Shown here: in pieces, positions 31,479 to 43,217 of the stretch
How the letters are laid out: each line of letters opens with the position of its first letter
How positions within the stretch are numbered: position 1 is the stretch's first letter
DNA from: Streptomyces canus
GTDB lineage: Bacteria; Actinomycetota; Actinomycetes; Streptomycetales; Streptomycetaceae
Direction of reading: 5' to 3'
NCBI RefSeq assembly: GCF_041435015.1
Contig: NZ_CP107989.1
Location: 6,696,001 to 6,760,000 of the forward strand
Length of the DNA stretch: 64,000 bases
Made by a program: the position numbers and the translations under genes
The notes under the pieces: generated by a model
Databases searched by the model: none
Seen by the model: only the letters and a program-made list of their open reading frames with translations
What the model was told of the DNA's origin: nothing

Positions 31479-32195
31479 TCAGTGCCCGGCTGTCCGCTCC
31501 AGCACCGACACCACCTGCTCCCGGACCACCTCGCGGGCCGCGGCGGGCAGCGCCCCGATCGTCGTACCGCTCAACACGTCGAGCACGCTGTCCGCGCCGG
31601 CGTCGCAGGGCACGCTCTCGCTCAGGAACTCGTAGCCGTCGCGGACGGCGACGCGCAGGACCGGGCGGTCGTCCGCGTGGACGGCCGTGGCGACGACCAG
31701 GGGCGGTGGGCCACCCGGAGCCTCGGCCACCTTGCGGTAGCCGCTGACGAGTGGATCGCGCCAGTGCAGGCTCAGCAGCAGCGGCTTCTTGGCCAGCAGC
31801 TCGGCGAGGTCGACCTCGAACGGCCCTTCCGCCGCCAGCACCTGCGCCCGGGCGTCCAGGACGAGCGCCGCGGGCAACAGACAGCGCAGGGTGCTGCCGA
31901 CGATGTTCCCGCCGACCGTGGCGGCCCGGCGCACGGCCCCGGTGCCGATGCCGGCCGCGGCCCGGTGCAGCACCTCCGGCACCCGCTCGTCGATCCGGTG
32001 CAGCAGGACCGCCGCCCCCACCTCCCCGGCCCCGAGGACGTTCGCCTCCGGCACCTCGCGCAGCGACACGGCCTGCTCGGGAAAGCCGTCGTGTTGCCAG
32101 GCGGCCCACACCAGCGTGGCACCGCCGACGGGTACAGCCCCGTCGGTCAGACACTCCTGTGCCTCGGGCAGGGACGTGGGCAGACGCAGCAGCAC
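31479..32195 (-). CDS. FAD-binding subunit, molybdopterin dehydrogenase family (CoxM/XdhB-like)
   Basis: A 238-aa FAD_binding_5-type domain. The FAD contacts VGGATLVWAAW (near residue 25) and AATVGGNIVGSTLRC (near 100) are recognisable. The family's medium subunits are usually 280-300 aa and work with a [2Fe-2S] subunit and a molybdopterin subunit, but neither partner is encoded nearby. The GTG at 32195 has GAAGGAAG 4-6 nt upstream and is preferred to the longer frame starting at 32234. It may be an orphan component acting with distant partners. It is divergent from phoH. Confidence 0.75.
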   Translation of the reverse strand: MLLRLPTSLPEAQECLTDGAVPVGGATLVWAAWQHDGFPEQAVSLREVPEANVLGAGEVGAAVLLHRIDERVPEVLHRAAAGIGTGAVRRAATVGGNIVGSTLRCLLPAALVLDARAQVLAAEGPFEVDLAELLAKKPLLLSLHWRDPLVSGYRKVAEAPGGPPPLVVATAVHADDRPVLRVAVRDGYEFLSESVPCDAGADSVLDVLSGTTIGALPAAAREVVREQVVSVLERTAGH

Positions 32196-32422
32196 GGTCT
32201 TCCTTCTTCGCACAGTCGAGGACTTCGAACACACGGGGCAGTGAGCGCATTCTTTCCGGGGCCCCGGGGGAGCATGCAGGGCTCACCGCTGCATTCGGGG
32301 CGCCCCGACCGTCGAAAAGCCCTACGGCGTTGTCAGTGCACCGTCGTACCCTTGAAACCGCGAGGCCGCCTTCCACTGCGCGGCCATGACGAGGAGGAAC
32401 CGCAGGCGTTGAGCGCCGGCCC

Positions 32423-34552
<2,130 letters not shown>

Positions 34553-34565
34553 ACAAACCAGCACC

Positions 34566-35063
34566 ATGTCGATCGACGTCAACAACGAGTCCGGAACCGA
34601 GGTCGACGAGCAGGCGATCCTCGACATCGCCCGCTACGCGCTCGCGCGGATGCGTATCCACCCGCTCTCCGAGCTCTCGGTGATCGTCGTGGACACCGAC
34701 GCCATGGAGCAGCTGCACATCCAGTGGATGGACCTGCCGGGGCCCACCGACGTCATGTCCTTCCCGATGGACGAGCTCAGGCCGCCCAGCAAGGACGACG
34801 ACGAACCCCCGCAGGGCCTCCTCGGCGACATCGTGCTGTGTCCCGAGGTCGCCAAGCGGCAGGGCGAGGAGGCCGAGACGCAGCACTCCATGGACGAGGA
34901 GCTCCAACTCCTCACCGTCCACGGCGTGCTGCACCTTCTCGGGTACGACCACGAGGAGCCGGACGAGAAGGCCGAGATGTTCGGTCTGCAGGCGGCGATC
35001 GTGGACGGGTGGCGGCAGGAGAAGGGGCTCACCGGCCCGTCCCCCGCGCCGACCGTCTCATGA
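34566..35063 (+). CDS. ybeY: Endoribonuclease YbeY
   Basis: A 165-aa metal-dependent RNase needed for 16S rRNA 3' maturation and 70S quality control. The zinc site [11 protein letters not shown] near residue 118 is intact, preceded by the family segment [11 protein letters not shown]. The ATG lies 13 bp after phoH and the stop overlaps the ATG of corC, so phoH-ybeY-corC form one operon, the usual bacterial order. Confidence 0.96.
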   Translation: MSIDVNNESGTEVDEQAILDIARYALARMRIHPLSELSVIVVDTDAMEQLHIQWMDLPGPTDVMSFPMDELRPPSKDDDEPPQGLLGDIVLCPEVAKRQGEEAETQHSMDEELQLLTVHGVLHLLGYDHEEPDEKAEMFGLQAAIVDGWRQEKGLTGPSPAPTVS

Positions 35064-36367
35064 GCCTGCCCCTCGTCTCCGGCGCGATCGCCCTGGTCGT
35101 CGTCGCCTGGCTCGCCGCCTGCGCGGAGGCGGGCCTCGCGCGCGTCTCCAGCTTCCGCGCCGAGGAAGCCGTACGCAACGGCCGGCGCGGCAGCGCCAAG
35201 CTCGCGCAGATCGCCGCCGACCCGACCCGGTATCTCAACGTGGCGCTGCTGGTGCGCGTCGCGTGCGAGATGGCGGCGGCCGCCCTGGTCACCTACGCCT
35301 GCCTTCAGCAGTTCCCGGGCACCACCCGCGCCCTGCTGGTCGCGATCGGGGTCATGGTGCTCGTGTCGTACGTCGCCGTCGGCGTCTCCCCGCGCACGAT
35401 CGGGCGTCAGCACCCGCTCAACACGGCGACCGCGGCGGCGTACATCCTGCTCCCGCTGGCCCGGATCATGGGTCCGATCCCGTCGTTGCTGATTCTCATC
35501 GGCAACGCGCTCACCCCCGGCAAGGGCTTCCGCCGCGGCCCGTTCGCCTCCGAGGCGGAGCTGCGCGCGCTGGTCGACCTCGCCGAGAAGGAGTCGCTGA
35601 TCGAGGACGAGGAGCGCCGGATGGTGCACTCGGTCTTCGAGTTGGGCGACACGCTGGTGCGGGAGGTCATGGTCCCGCGGACCGATCTCGTCGTCATCGA
35701 GCGCTACAAGACCATCCGCCAGGCGCTGACCCTCGCTCTGCGCTCGGGCTTCTCGCGTATCCCCGTGTCCGGGGAGAGCGAGGACGACATCGTCGGGATC
35801 GTGTATCTGAAGGACCTGGTCCGCAAGACGCACATCAACCGGGACGCCGAGTCCGAGCTGGTGTCCACCGCCATGCGGCCCGCGGCCTTCGTGCCCGACA
35901 CCAAGAACGCCGGTGACCTGCTGCGCGAGATGCAGCAGGACCGCAACCACGTCGCCGTCGTCATCGACGAGTACGGCGGCACGGCCGGCATCGTCACGAT
36001 CGAGGACATCCTCGAGGAGATCGTCGGCGAGATCACCGACGAGTACGACCGCGAGCTGCCGCCGGTGGAGGATCTCGGCGACGACCGCCACCGGGTCACC
36101 GCCCGCCTCGACATCACCGACCTGGGCGAGCTGTACGGGCTCGACGAGTACGACGACGAGGACGTGGAGACCGTCGGGGGGCTCCTGGCGAAGGCGCTGG
36201 GCCGTGTGCCCATCGCCGGGGCCTCCGCCGTCGTCGAACTTCCGGACGGCCGGCAGCTCCGCCTGACCGCGGAGGCCGCGGCCGGACGCCGGAACAAGAT
36301 CGTGACGGTTCTGGTGGAGCCGGTGGGCGCGGCCGGAGCGGCCGAAGAGGAGAAGGAGTCCGAGTGA
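35060..36367 (+). CDS. CorC/HlyC family membrane protein (DUF21-CBS-CorC_HlyC)
   Basis: A 435-aa membrane protein. The N-terminal DUF21/CNNM domain has three to four hydrophobic helices (residues about 1-150, including AALVTYACL and [20 protein letters not shown]). Two CBS domains follow ([35 protein letters not shown]), then the CorC_HlyC domain. Homologues are implicated in Mg2+/Co2+ transport; 'hemolysin' annotations are historical. The start overlaps the ybeY stop, and its end overlaps the YjbR gene by GTGA. Confidence 0.93.
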   Translation: MSLPLVSGAIALVVVAWLAACAEAGLARVSSFRAEEAVRNGRRGSAKLAQIAADPTRYLNVALLVRVACEMAAAALVTYACLQQFPGTTRALLVAIGVMVLVSYVAVGVSPRTIGRQHPLNTATAAAYILLPLARIMGPIPSLLILIGNALTPGKGFRRGPFASEAELRALVDLAEKESLIEDEERRMVHSVFELGDTLVREVMVPRTDLVVIERYKTIRQALTLALRSGFSRIPVSGESEDDIVGIVYLKDLVRKTHINRDAESELVSTAMRPAAFVPDTKNAGDLLREMQQDRNHVAVVIDEYGGTAGIVTIEDILEEIVGEITDEYDRELPPVEDLGDDRHRVTARLDITDLGELYGLDEYDDEDVETVGGLLAKALGRVPIAGASAVVELPDGRQLRLTAEAAAGRRNKIVTVLVEPVGAAGAAEEEKESE

Positions 36368-36723
36368 CCCCTCAGGAACTGCGCACCCTGTGCCTGTCCT
36401 TCAACGCCGCGGTGGAGGACTTCCCGTTCAGCCCGGAGATCTCGGTCTTCAAGGTGCTCGGCAAGATGTTCGCCCTGAGCTGGATCGACGCACGGCCCCT
36501 CAAGGTCAACCTCAAGTGCGACCCGGAGGACGCGATCCGGCTGCGCACCGACCATCCCGGGCTGATCGCCCCCGGCTACCACATGAACAAGCGCCACTGG
36601 AACACCGTCACCGTCGACGGCGAACTCCCGGACCGTCTGGTCCGGGAGCTCGTCGAGGACTCGTACGACCTGGTGGTGGCTGGTCTACCGCGCGCCGACC
36701 GGCTCCGCCTCGACCGCCCCTGA
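36364..36723 (+). CDS. MmcQ/YjbR family protein
   Basis: A 119-aa soluble protein of the YjbR fold (CyaY-like double-wing). FKVLGKMFALSWIDARPLKVNLKC and HMNKRHWNTVTVDGELPD carry the family's conserved positively charged and Trp residues. Members are annotated as DNA-binding, without a settled role. The GTG overlaps the corC stop. Its last 39 bp overlap the end of the decayed MFS gene on the other strand. Confidence 0.88.
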   Translation: MTPQELRTLCLSFNAAVEDFPFSPEISVFKVLGKMFALSWIDARPLKVNLKCDPEDAIRLRTDHPGLIAPGYHMNKRHWNTVTVDGELPDRLVRELVEDSYDLVVAGLPRADRLRLDRP

Positions 36724-37170
36724 GCGCACCCGCAGTCCCGTCGCGACCAGGACCGCCGCCGCCAGGACGATCACCGTGTCCAGGGCGAGGACCGTGTGGA
36801 CGCCGGAGAGCAGGTCGTCCGAGGTGGTGGCGAGGACGCCCAGCAGCGGGATGCCCACGGTGAGGCCGACCTGCTGGGTGGAGGTGACCAGGCCGGTGGC
36901 CAGGCCCTGCTCCTCGTCCGGGACACCGGAGGTCACGGTGATGCCGTACGAGATGATCGCGCCGAGGTGGCACATGCTGGCCAGGGAGACGGCGGCCGTG
37001 GCGAGCCAGACGGACCAGCTCCCGGTGCCCAGGCCCAGCAGGGCGGCGATCAGGGTGCCCTGGCCGACGAGCGAGCCGACCAGCGTGCGGCGCGGGCCGA
37101 AGCGGCCGATGACCCTGGGGGCGTAGGTGCCGGCGACCGCCGACAGGACGCCCTGGACGCCGAACCAAGA
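36685..37170 (-). pseudogene. MFS transporter remnant (C-terminal part only)
   Basis: From about 37170 down to the stop, the minus strand encodes the last five to six helices of an MFS exporter (GVQGVLSAVAGTYAPRVIGR, ISYGITVTSGVPDEEQGLA, STQQVGLTVGIPLLGV). The first half of the protein is missing; upstream of about 37170 the frame runs into antisense sequence of a regulator remnant. A deletion that removed the 5' half and the shared promoter explains this. Confidence 0.85.
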
Positions 37171-37172
37171 GT

Positions 37173-37683
37173 GAGCGGCATCGTGAGCTGCGCGAGTTCC
37201 TGATGAGCCAGCGGGCGCGGGTCTCGCTCGCCGACGCCGGGCTGCCGGACGGCTGGGCGCGGCGGCGCACGCCCGGACTGCGGCGCGAGGAGGTGGCGGT
37301 GCCGGGTGCTGCGGCTGAGCAACGCCGAGCGGCGGCATCTGTACGTCCTTGCCGGGCTGAACCCGCCCGCGCCCGAGCCTGCCGCGGAACACGGCTGTGA
37401 GGGGCTGCTGCGGCTGATCGACGCGTGGATGCCGTATCCGGCGCACATCATGGACGCGTACTACAACTGCGTGCTGTACAACGAGGCCGCGGGCTGGGTG
37501 CTCGGTATGCGGCCGGAGAACCGGCTGTTGTGCGTGGAGTCCACGGCGATGCGGGTGCCGGCCCGCCCCGACCTGACGGTCGTGCTCCACACCCCCCTGG
37601 ACGAGGCACACACCGCGGCCAAACTGGAGTGGCTGGCCTCACCGGAGGGGCGACGAGGGGCGAGGTGTCCGGTTGCGGGGTGA
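37173..37683 (+). pseudogene. XRE-family (MmyB-like) regulator remnant with internal deletion and frameshift
   Basis: The first frame reads ELREFLMSQRARVSLADAG and RTPGLRREEVA, the normal N-terminus of MmyB-like XRE regulators. It then jumps to another frame (from about 37306) reading LRLSNAERRHLYVLAGLNPP and the ligand-binding domain segment. The core of the helix-turn-helix and the recognition helix are missing, and the C-terminus stops early in GARCPVAG. It is divergent to the MFS remnant, as such regulator/exporter pairs usually are. Confidence 0.85.
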
Positions 37684-37848
37684 GGTGTCCGGTAGGGGTG
37701 TCCCCGGCCCTGGCCGGCGGACCCGTGGCAGCCGGTGACCCGGGGATGGGGGCACACCCCGTGGCCTGAGCCAACCCGGGGTTCGTGGGCGTACCCCAGG
37801 GTGACCCCGTGGCGCGGTCCGGGCCGGAGTGCTTCGTATGCTCCTGTC

Positions 37849-38202
37849 ATGACCGACAACAGTGCGCTTGACCCCGAGGACCGCAAGATCGTCACCCTGG
37901 CTCGTTCGGCACGGGCTCGTAACGGGGTGCCCGAGGGGGCGGCCGTACGGGACGACACCGGGCGGACGTATGTCGCCGGGACGGTGGCTCTTCCCTCGTT
38001 GCGGTTGAGTGCTTTGCGGACGGCGGTGGCGATGGCCGTGGCGTCGGGGGCGAAGTCCCTGGAGGCGGCGGCCGTGGTGACGGACGCCGAATCGGCCTCC
38101 GACGAGGACCGGGCCGCAGTCCGGGATCTGGGCGGCCCGCAGACTCCGGTGCTGGTGGCAGGGGTCGACGGCACCGTGCGGAGCACCGTGACCGCAGGCT
38201 GA
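37849..38202 (+). CDS. Cytidine deaminase-like protein lacking zinc ligands
   Basis: A 117-aa protein with the overall pattern of the small cytidine deaminase fold (LARSARARNGVPEGAAVRDD, then ALRTAVAMAVASGAKSLEAAAVV). Where active enzymes have CAE and PCxxC zinc motifs, this one has SAL and no cysteine at all. Catalysis is therefore very unlikely. In Streptomyces a deaminase-like gene commonly lies between corC and era, so this is the equivalent locus. A TATGCT -10-like box at 37837-37842 would place the transcript start at the ATG, suggesting leaderless expression. Confidence 0.75.
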   Translation: MTDNSALDPEDRKIVTLARSARARNGVPEGAAVRDDTGRTYVAGTVALPSLRLSALRTAVAMAVASGAKSLEAAAVVTDAESASDEDRAAVRDLGGPQTPVLVAGVDGTVRSTVTAG

Positions 38203-38220
38203 TACCCCCGGTAACACTTG

Positions 38221-38263
38221 GCCGGAATTCCGGCTTGCCGTCCCCCGTCCCACGCGCATCAAT
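38221..38263 (+). promoter_or_regulatory. Promoter of the small secreted protein with adjacent palindrome
   Basis: TTGCCG (38235-38240), 17 nt, ATCAAT (38258-38263), with CACGCG in the spacer (38251-38256). The perfect 14-bp palindrome GCCGGAATTCCGGC (38221-38234) abuts the -35. The same layout occurs upstream of the next gene (38947-38975). Confidence 0.5.
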
Positions 38264-38405
38264 GGAACCGGAAGTTCCGACGGACCGTCAGATCCAGCTC
38301 GCGCGGCGTCCCGCACCACGCCCGTGGAGCCCCGCCGTCCGTCGGGACGCACCCCCCGTCCATCCCCACATGGCAGTCCCCACCACGGGAAGGGAACCGG
38401 ATTCC

Positions 38406-38879
38406 ATGAAAGGCAAGCGCACAGGCACGGGTGCGGCACTGGCCGTCGGCACGCTCGCGGCCCTCGGACTCGCGTTCGCACCCACCGCCCTGGCCGTCAC
38501 CCCGGACACCGCGACCATCGACGCGGACTGTGGCCTCTACGGCAGCGGCCAGGCCACCCTCACCGCCACCCAGGACGGCACCGCCGCCACCGTCACCGTC
38601 ACCTCGGCGATCAACGCGCCGCTCGCCCTCGACGAGGACTCGATCGCCTCGACCCTCACCTTCGTGAACGCGAACGGCGGCACCACCACCTTCACCGGCA
38701 CGGAGAACCCCGCCATCGCGGCCGGCGATCCTGTCACCGTCGGCCCGCTCAACGGCACCGTGGCGTCCGGCGACAGCCTGGAGTCGTACGGCGGTTCGCT
38801 CCAGATCGTCGTCTTCGGGATCACCGTCACCTGCACGGCGACCGGTCCGCAGTCGCCCGGACCCTTCGTGTTCGACTGA
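38406..38879 (+). CDS. Small secreted protein of the WxL module (beta-sandwich, one probable disulfide)
   Basis: A 157-aa exported protein. The signal peptide is MKGKRTGTGAALAVGTLAAL, with cleavage near ALA-VTPD. The mature part is Thr/Val-rich and probably all-beta. One Cys lies near the start (DADCGLYG) and one near the end (TVTCTAT), placed to form a disulfide that closes the domain, as in the first domain of the next gene's product. It has no WxL motif. The ATG at 38406 is chosen because it gives a clean signal peptide; the upstream in-frame extension is Pro/Arg-rich. Function unknown. Confidence 0.75.
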   Translation: MKGKRTGTGAALAVGTLAALGLAFAPTALAVTPDTATIDADCGLYGSGQATLTATQDGTAATVTVTSAINAPLALDEDSIASTLTFVNANGGTTTFTGTENPAIAAGDPVTVGPLNGTVASGDSLESYGGSLQIVVFGITVTCTATGPQSPGPFVFD

Positions 38880-38900
38880 TCCTCCCGGCGCGCCCCGTGG

Positions 38901-38942
38901 TTGCCGCAGAAACTGACAGCTCGTCAGGTTTCTGCGGCAACT
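38901..38942 (+). terminator. Strong stem-loop between the two secreted-protein genes
   Basis: Fourteen perfectly paired bases (38901-38914 with 38929-38942), extended by TGAC/GTCA with one bulged G, around a 5-nt loop. It lies 22 bp after the upstream stop and 4 nt before the -35 box of the next gene, so it may be both terminator and part of the promoter region. Confidence 0.7.
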
Positions 38943-38946
38943 CCAT

Positions 38947-38975
38947 TGACTTCTCACGCGATCCACACATCAATG
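38947..38975 (+). promoter_or_regulatory. Promoter of the WxL-domain gene
   Basis: TTGACT (38947-38952), 17 nt, ATCAAT (38970-38975), with CACGCG in the spacer (38956-38961). It matches the promoter at 38235-38263 in spacing, in -10 sequence and in spacer motif. Confidence 0.5.
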
Positions 38976-39022
38976 CCCCCTGTCGGCACAGGACTTCAGG
39001 AGCTTCCGGAGGGGGCACATCC

Positions 39023-40339
39023 ATGGGTTCGACGACTCGAAGACGCCGTCTGGCGTCCTTTATCGGGGCGACCGCGCTCGCGGTCACCGCGGGCGGCGCA
39101 CTGGCCTGTCCGGCCGGTGCCGCCACCAACGTGGACTTCGCCACGCACTGCATCCCGCCCGCGGTCGCGGGCATCCCGCCGATCGACGGCACCACGACGG
39201 CCTCCATCGCCGTGGACAACACCAGCCCCAAAGTGGGCGACACCGTCACCGTGACCTACACGGTGGTCAAGCCGGCCGCCAGCAACCCCACGGCCATCGC
39301 ACTGCCGGCCGACATCATGACGCCGACGGGCAAGATCACCCTCGGCGGCGCCCAGACCGGTGCCGTGACGGTCGCCGGACCGAAGAAGAACGACCCGGTG
39401 CCGGGCAACGGCGCCTTCCCGTCGTTCTCGATGACCGGCACCTTCAAGGTCACCTCACCCGGCGCGATCACCCTCTCGCCCGGCGACTACAACATCCACA
39501 CCAGCTACATCCTCGAACTCGACACGCCCTGCACGGTGATCACCCCGCCCGCCCCGGTATCCGAGACGGTCACCGCGACGGACACGAACCCCGTCAACGA
39601 GCGGGACATCGCGCTGGGTTCGGCCTCCGGGAAGCCCGGTGACAGCGTCACCGTCACCGGCAGCAAGTTCACCCCGGGCGCGACGGTCACCCTGGCCGGG
39701 CGGTCCGGCGCCGCCCAGACCGCGGACACCGCCACCGTCACCGCCAACTCCTCGGGTGCCTTCAGCGGCTCGCTCGTCGTCAACGACAAGACGACGACCG
39801 GTGTCGTGGCATACGAGGGCAGCGCGTACAGCGACGCCAAGGGGGCGGGGCCGAAGGCGTACGTCGTCATCGACGACACTCCCGTTCCGGACGGCAGCCA
39901 GAAGGTCACCACCACGGTGAAGGCGGGCACGCTGTCCATGTCCCAGGCCGGGGACGCCGTCAGCCTCTCGGCGGTGGACTACGGCAAGGGCGGGGCCTCG
40001 ACCGGTGACCTGAACAAGGTGACCGTCCAGGACTTCCGCGGCGGACCCGCCGGCTGGTCCCTCACCGGCAAGGTCACCGACTTCACCGGACCCGGCGCCA
40101 AGATCGACGCCGGTGCGCTGAGCTGGAGTCCCGCCTGCGCCACCAAGGCGGGCAGCCCGAGCACCTGCCAGGCCGGTTCCACCGGCGCGGTCGGATCCTC
40201 GGGAGCGACGCTCGCGTCCACGCCCAACGGCACGCTCACCGGCGGTGAGTTCACCGTTGGCGCCGGACTCTCCCTGAACGTACCGGCGTTCACGCCTCCC
40301 GGCACGTACTCCGGCGTTCTCACCCTCACGCTCAGCTGA
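39023..40339 (+). CDS. Secreted WxL-domain surface protein
   Basis: A 438-aa exported protein. A signal peptide with twin basic residues (GSTTRRRRLASFIGATALA) is cleaved near AGA-ATN. A first beta domain (about 35-185) is bounded by Cys in THCIPP and TPCTVI. A middle Ig-like domain (about 190-290) has GKPGDSVTVTGSKFTPGATV. The C-terminal domain shows the two WxL hallmarks: W345-S-L347 in FRGGPAGWSLTG, and the distal YSGVLTLTL at the very end. WxL domains bind peptidoglycan non-covalently. ATG 39023 has GGAGGGGG upstream. The DUF916 partner gene follows. Confidence 0.88.
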   Translation: MGSTTRRRRLASFIGATALAVTAGGALACPAGAATNVDFATHCIPPAVAGIPPIDGTTTASIAVDNTSPKVGDTVTVTYTVVKPAASNPTAIALPADIMTPTGKITLGGAQTGAVTVAGPKKNDPVPGNGAFPSFSMTGTFKVTSPGAITLSPGDYNIHTSYILELDTPCTVITPPAPVSETVTATDTNPVNERDIALGSASGKPGDSVTVTGSKFTPGATVTLAGRSGAAQTADTATVTANSSGAFSGSLVVNDKTTTGVVAYEGSAYSDAKGAGPKAYVVIDDTPVPDGSQKVTTTVKAGTLSMSQAGDAVSLSAVDYGKGGASTGDLNKVTVQDFRGGPAGWSLTGKVTDFTGPGAKIDAGALSWSPACATKAGSPSTCQAGSTGAVGSSGATLASTPNGTLTGGEFTVGAGLSLNVPAFTPPGTYSGVLTLTLS

Positions 40340-40388
40340 CCGTACGGGCGCCCGCACCCGCCCGTCCGCCTCTTGGGGGTCCGCACCC

Positions 40389-41372
40389 ATGCGCAAGCTG
40401 TACGTCCTCATCCTGAGCCTGTTCCTGGTCACCGCCGCCGCACCCGCGCACGCAGCCGACAACGGCAGCTGGTCCGTGTACCCCGCCGCCTCCCAGATCG
40501 CGGCGCGGCCCTACTTCTACCTCTCCGCCGACCCCGGGCAGACCATCGACGACAAGGTGGTCGTCACCAACAAGACCGGTCGGCCGCTGACCTTCCGGCT
40601 CTACGCCGCCGACGCCTACAACACCGCCCGCGACGGCGGTTTCGCCGTGCGTACGGTCGCCGAGAAGCAGCGCGGGGTGGGGGTCTGGGCGAAGCCCGCG
40701 AAGTCCCGGGTGACCGTCGCCGCGCACGGCAAGGTCATCGTGCCCTTCACGCTGTCGGTGCCCGAGGGTGCCGAACCGGGCGACCATCCCGGCGCGTTGG
40801 TGGCGCTGGACGAGCGGATCGACAAGGGCGACGGCGCGGTGGCGCTCGGTGTGCAGCGGGCCGTCGCCGCGAGGATCTATCTGCGGGTGGGCGGACCGAC
40901 CGTGCCGGCGATCGCCGTCGAGGACGTCCGCGTCAGTCATCACCAGCCGCTGGTGCCGGGGTTGGGGGACAGCGGTGCGACGATCTCGTACACCCTGCGC
41001 AATACCGGCAACGTCACCCTGGACCCGAAGGTGGAGCTGCGGGCGACGGGGTTGTTCGGACGTACGTTGCTCGCCCGCGAACTCGCCAGGATCCCGGGGG
41101 AGTTGCTGCCCGGGCAGCGGGTGCGGCTGAGTGAGCCGTGGCGGGGCTCACCGCAACTCGACTGGGGCGACGTGAAGTTGACGGCGAGCGCGAAGGACAC
41201 GCGGGAATCGGCGAGCGCGTCCTTCTTCGCCCTGCCGTGGCTGGTCGCGGTGATGCTGCTCGTGGCGGTGATCGTGGGCGTGGTGTTGTGGGTGCGTTTG
41301 CGGCTGCTGCGCCGTGAGGCTGGGCGTGCTCACGCGGCGGAGCCGCACATCGACACAGCCCCATGCCCCTGA
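40389..41372 (+). CDS. DUF916 (WxL-interacting) membrane-anchored surface protein
   Basis: A 327-aa protein. The signal peptide (residues 1-22) ends AHA. A DUF916 domain (about 25-150) follows, with SVYPAASQ, FYLSADPGQTIDDKVVVTNKT and VPFTLSVPEGAEPGDHPGALVA features. A second beta domain (about 160-265) has SYTLRNTGNVTLDPKVELRA. A single TM helix (about 277-300) and basic stop-transfer RLRLLRR complete it. In Firmicutes such proteins pair with WxL proteins on the wall. The last ~17 residues (GRAHAAEPHIDTAPCP) are encoded by a copy of the intergenic hairpin repeat, so the original stop has been replaced by repeat sequence. It starts at ATG 40389, 49 bp after the WxL gene. Confidence 0.88.
   Translation: MRKLYVLILSLFLVTAAAPAHAADNGSWSVYPAASQIAARPYFYLSADPGQTIDDKVVVTNKTGRPLTFRLYAADAYNTARDGGFAVRTVAEKQRGVGVWAKPAKSRVTVAAHGKVIVPFTLSVPEGAEPGDHPGALVALDERIDKGDGAVALGVQRAVAARIYLRVGGPTVPAIAVEDVRVSHHQPLVPGLGDSGATISYTLRNTGNVTLDPKVELRATGLFGRTLLARELARIPGELLPGQRVRLSEPWRGSPQLDWGDVKLTASAKDTRESASASFFALPWLVAVMLLVAVIVGVVLWVRLRLLRREAGRAHAAEPHIDTAPCP
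41318..41371 (+). repeat. Convergent-junction hairpin repeat, copy C (within the DUF916 gene 3' end)
   Basis: Same element as at 4271. Inner stem GCGGC-GGA-GCCGC near 41334-41346, outer arms GAGGCTG / CAGCCCC with one mismatch. It overlaps the end of the DUF916 coding region and supplies its stop codon. The convergent glnK gene follows at 41398. Confidence 0.75.
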
Positions 41373-41397
41373 AAGAGGCGCGTCACCTACCCCTTGT

Positions 41398-43043
<1,646 letters not shown>

Positions 43044-43090
43044 GGAGGTCTCCAACGAGGTGGGGGCTCGTCAGAGGGTCACTGGTGTGC

Positions 43091-43155
43091 GTTTCCGGTT
43101 GTGCACGAGGGTGTTTCCGCCGTGTTTCATTGCGCTGGGGTTTCCGGAAGCTCAC
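43091..43155 (-). promoter_or_regulatory. GlnR-type boxes upstream of amt-glnK
   Basis: Read on the minus strand, three GAAAC-6-GAAAC/GTGCA-6-GAAAC pentamers follow an 11-bp rhythm: GAAAC (43128-43124), GAAAC (43117-43113), GTGCA (43106-43102), GAAAC (43095-43091). This fits the gTnAc-n6-GaAAc-n6-gTnAc-n6-GaAAc layout of Streptomyces GlnR sites. A further GTGAG-n6-GAAAC box lies at 43155-43140, out of phase. GlnR would activate these genes under nitrogen limitation. Confidence 0.65.
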
Positions 43156-43217
43156 GGTCGGGCCGGTGTGCGGGCGCCTGTGCGGCGGGGCTCTGTGGAT
43201 CAGGGAGAATGGGGCGC

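Noticed and set aside
36685..37611. A single 308-codon minus gene with an MFS-like C-terminus
   Set aside because: Its first half is antisense to the XRE-regulator remnant; only the last ~160 codons resemble a transporter, so it was treated as a truncated pseudogene.
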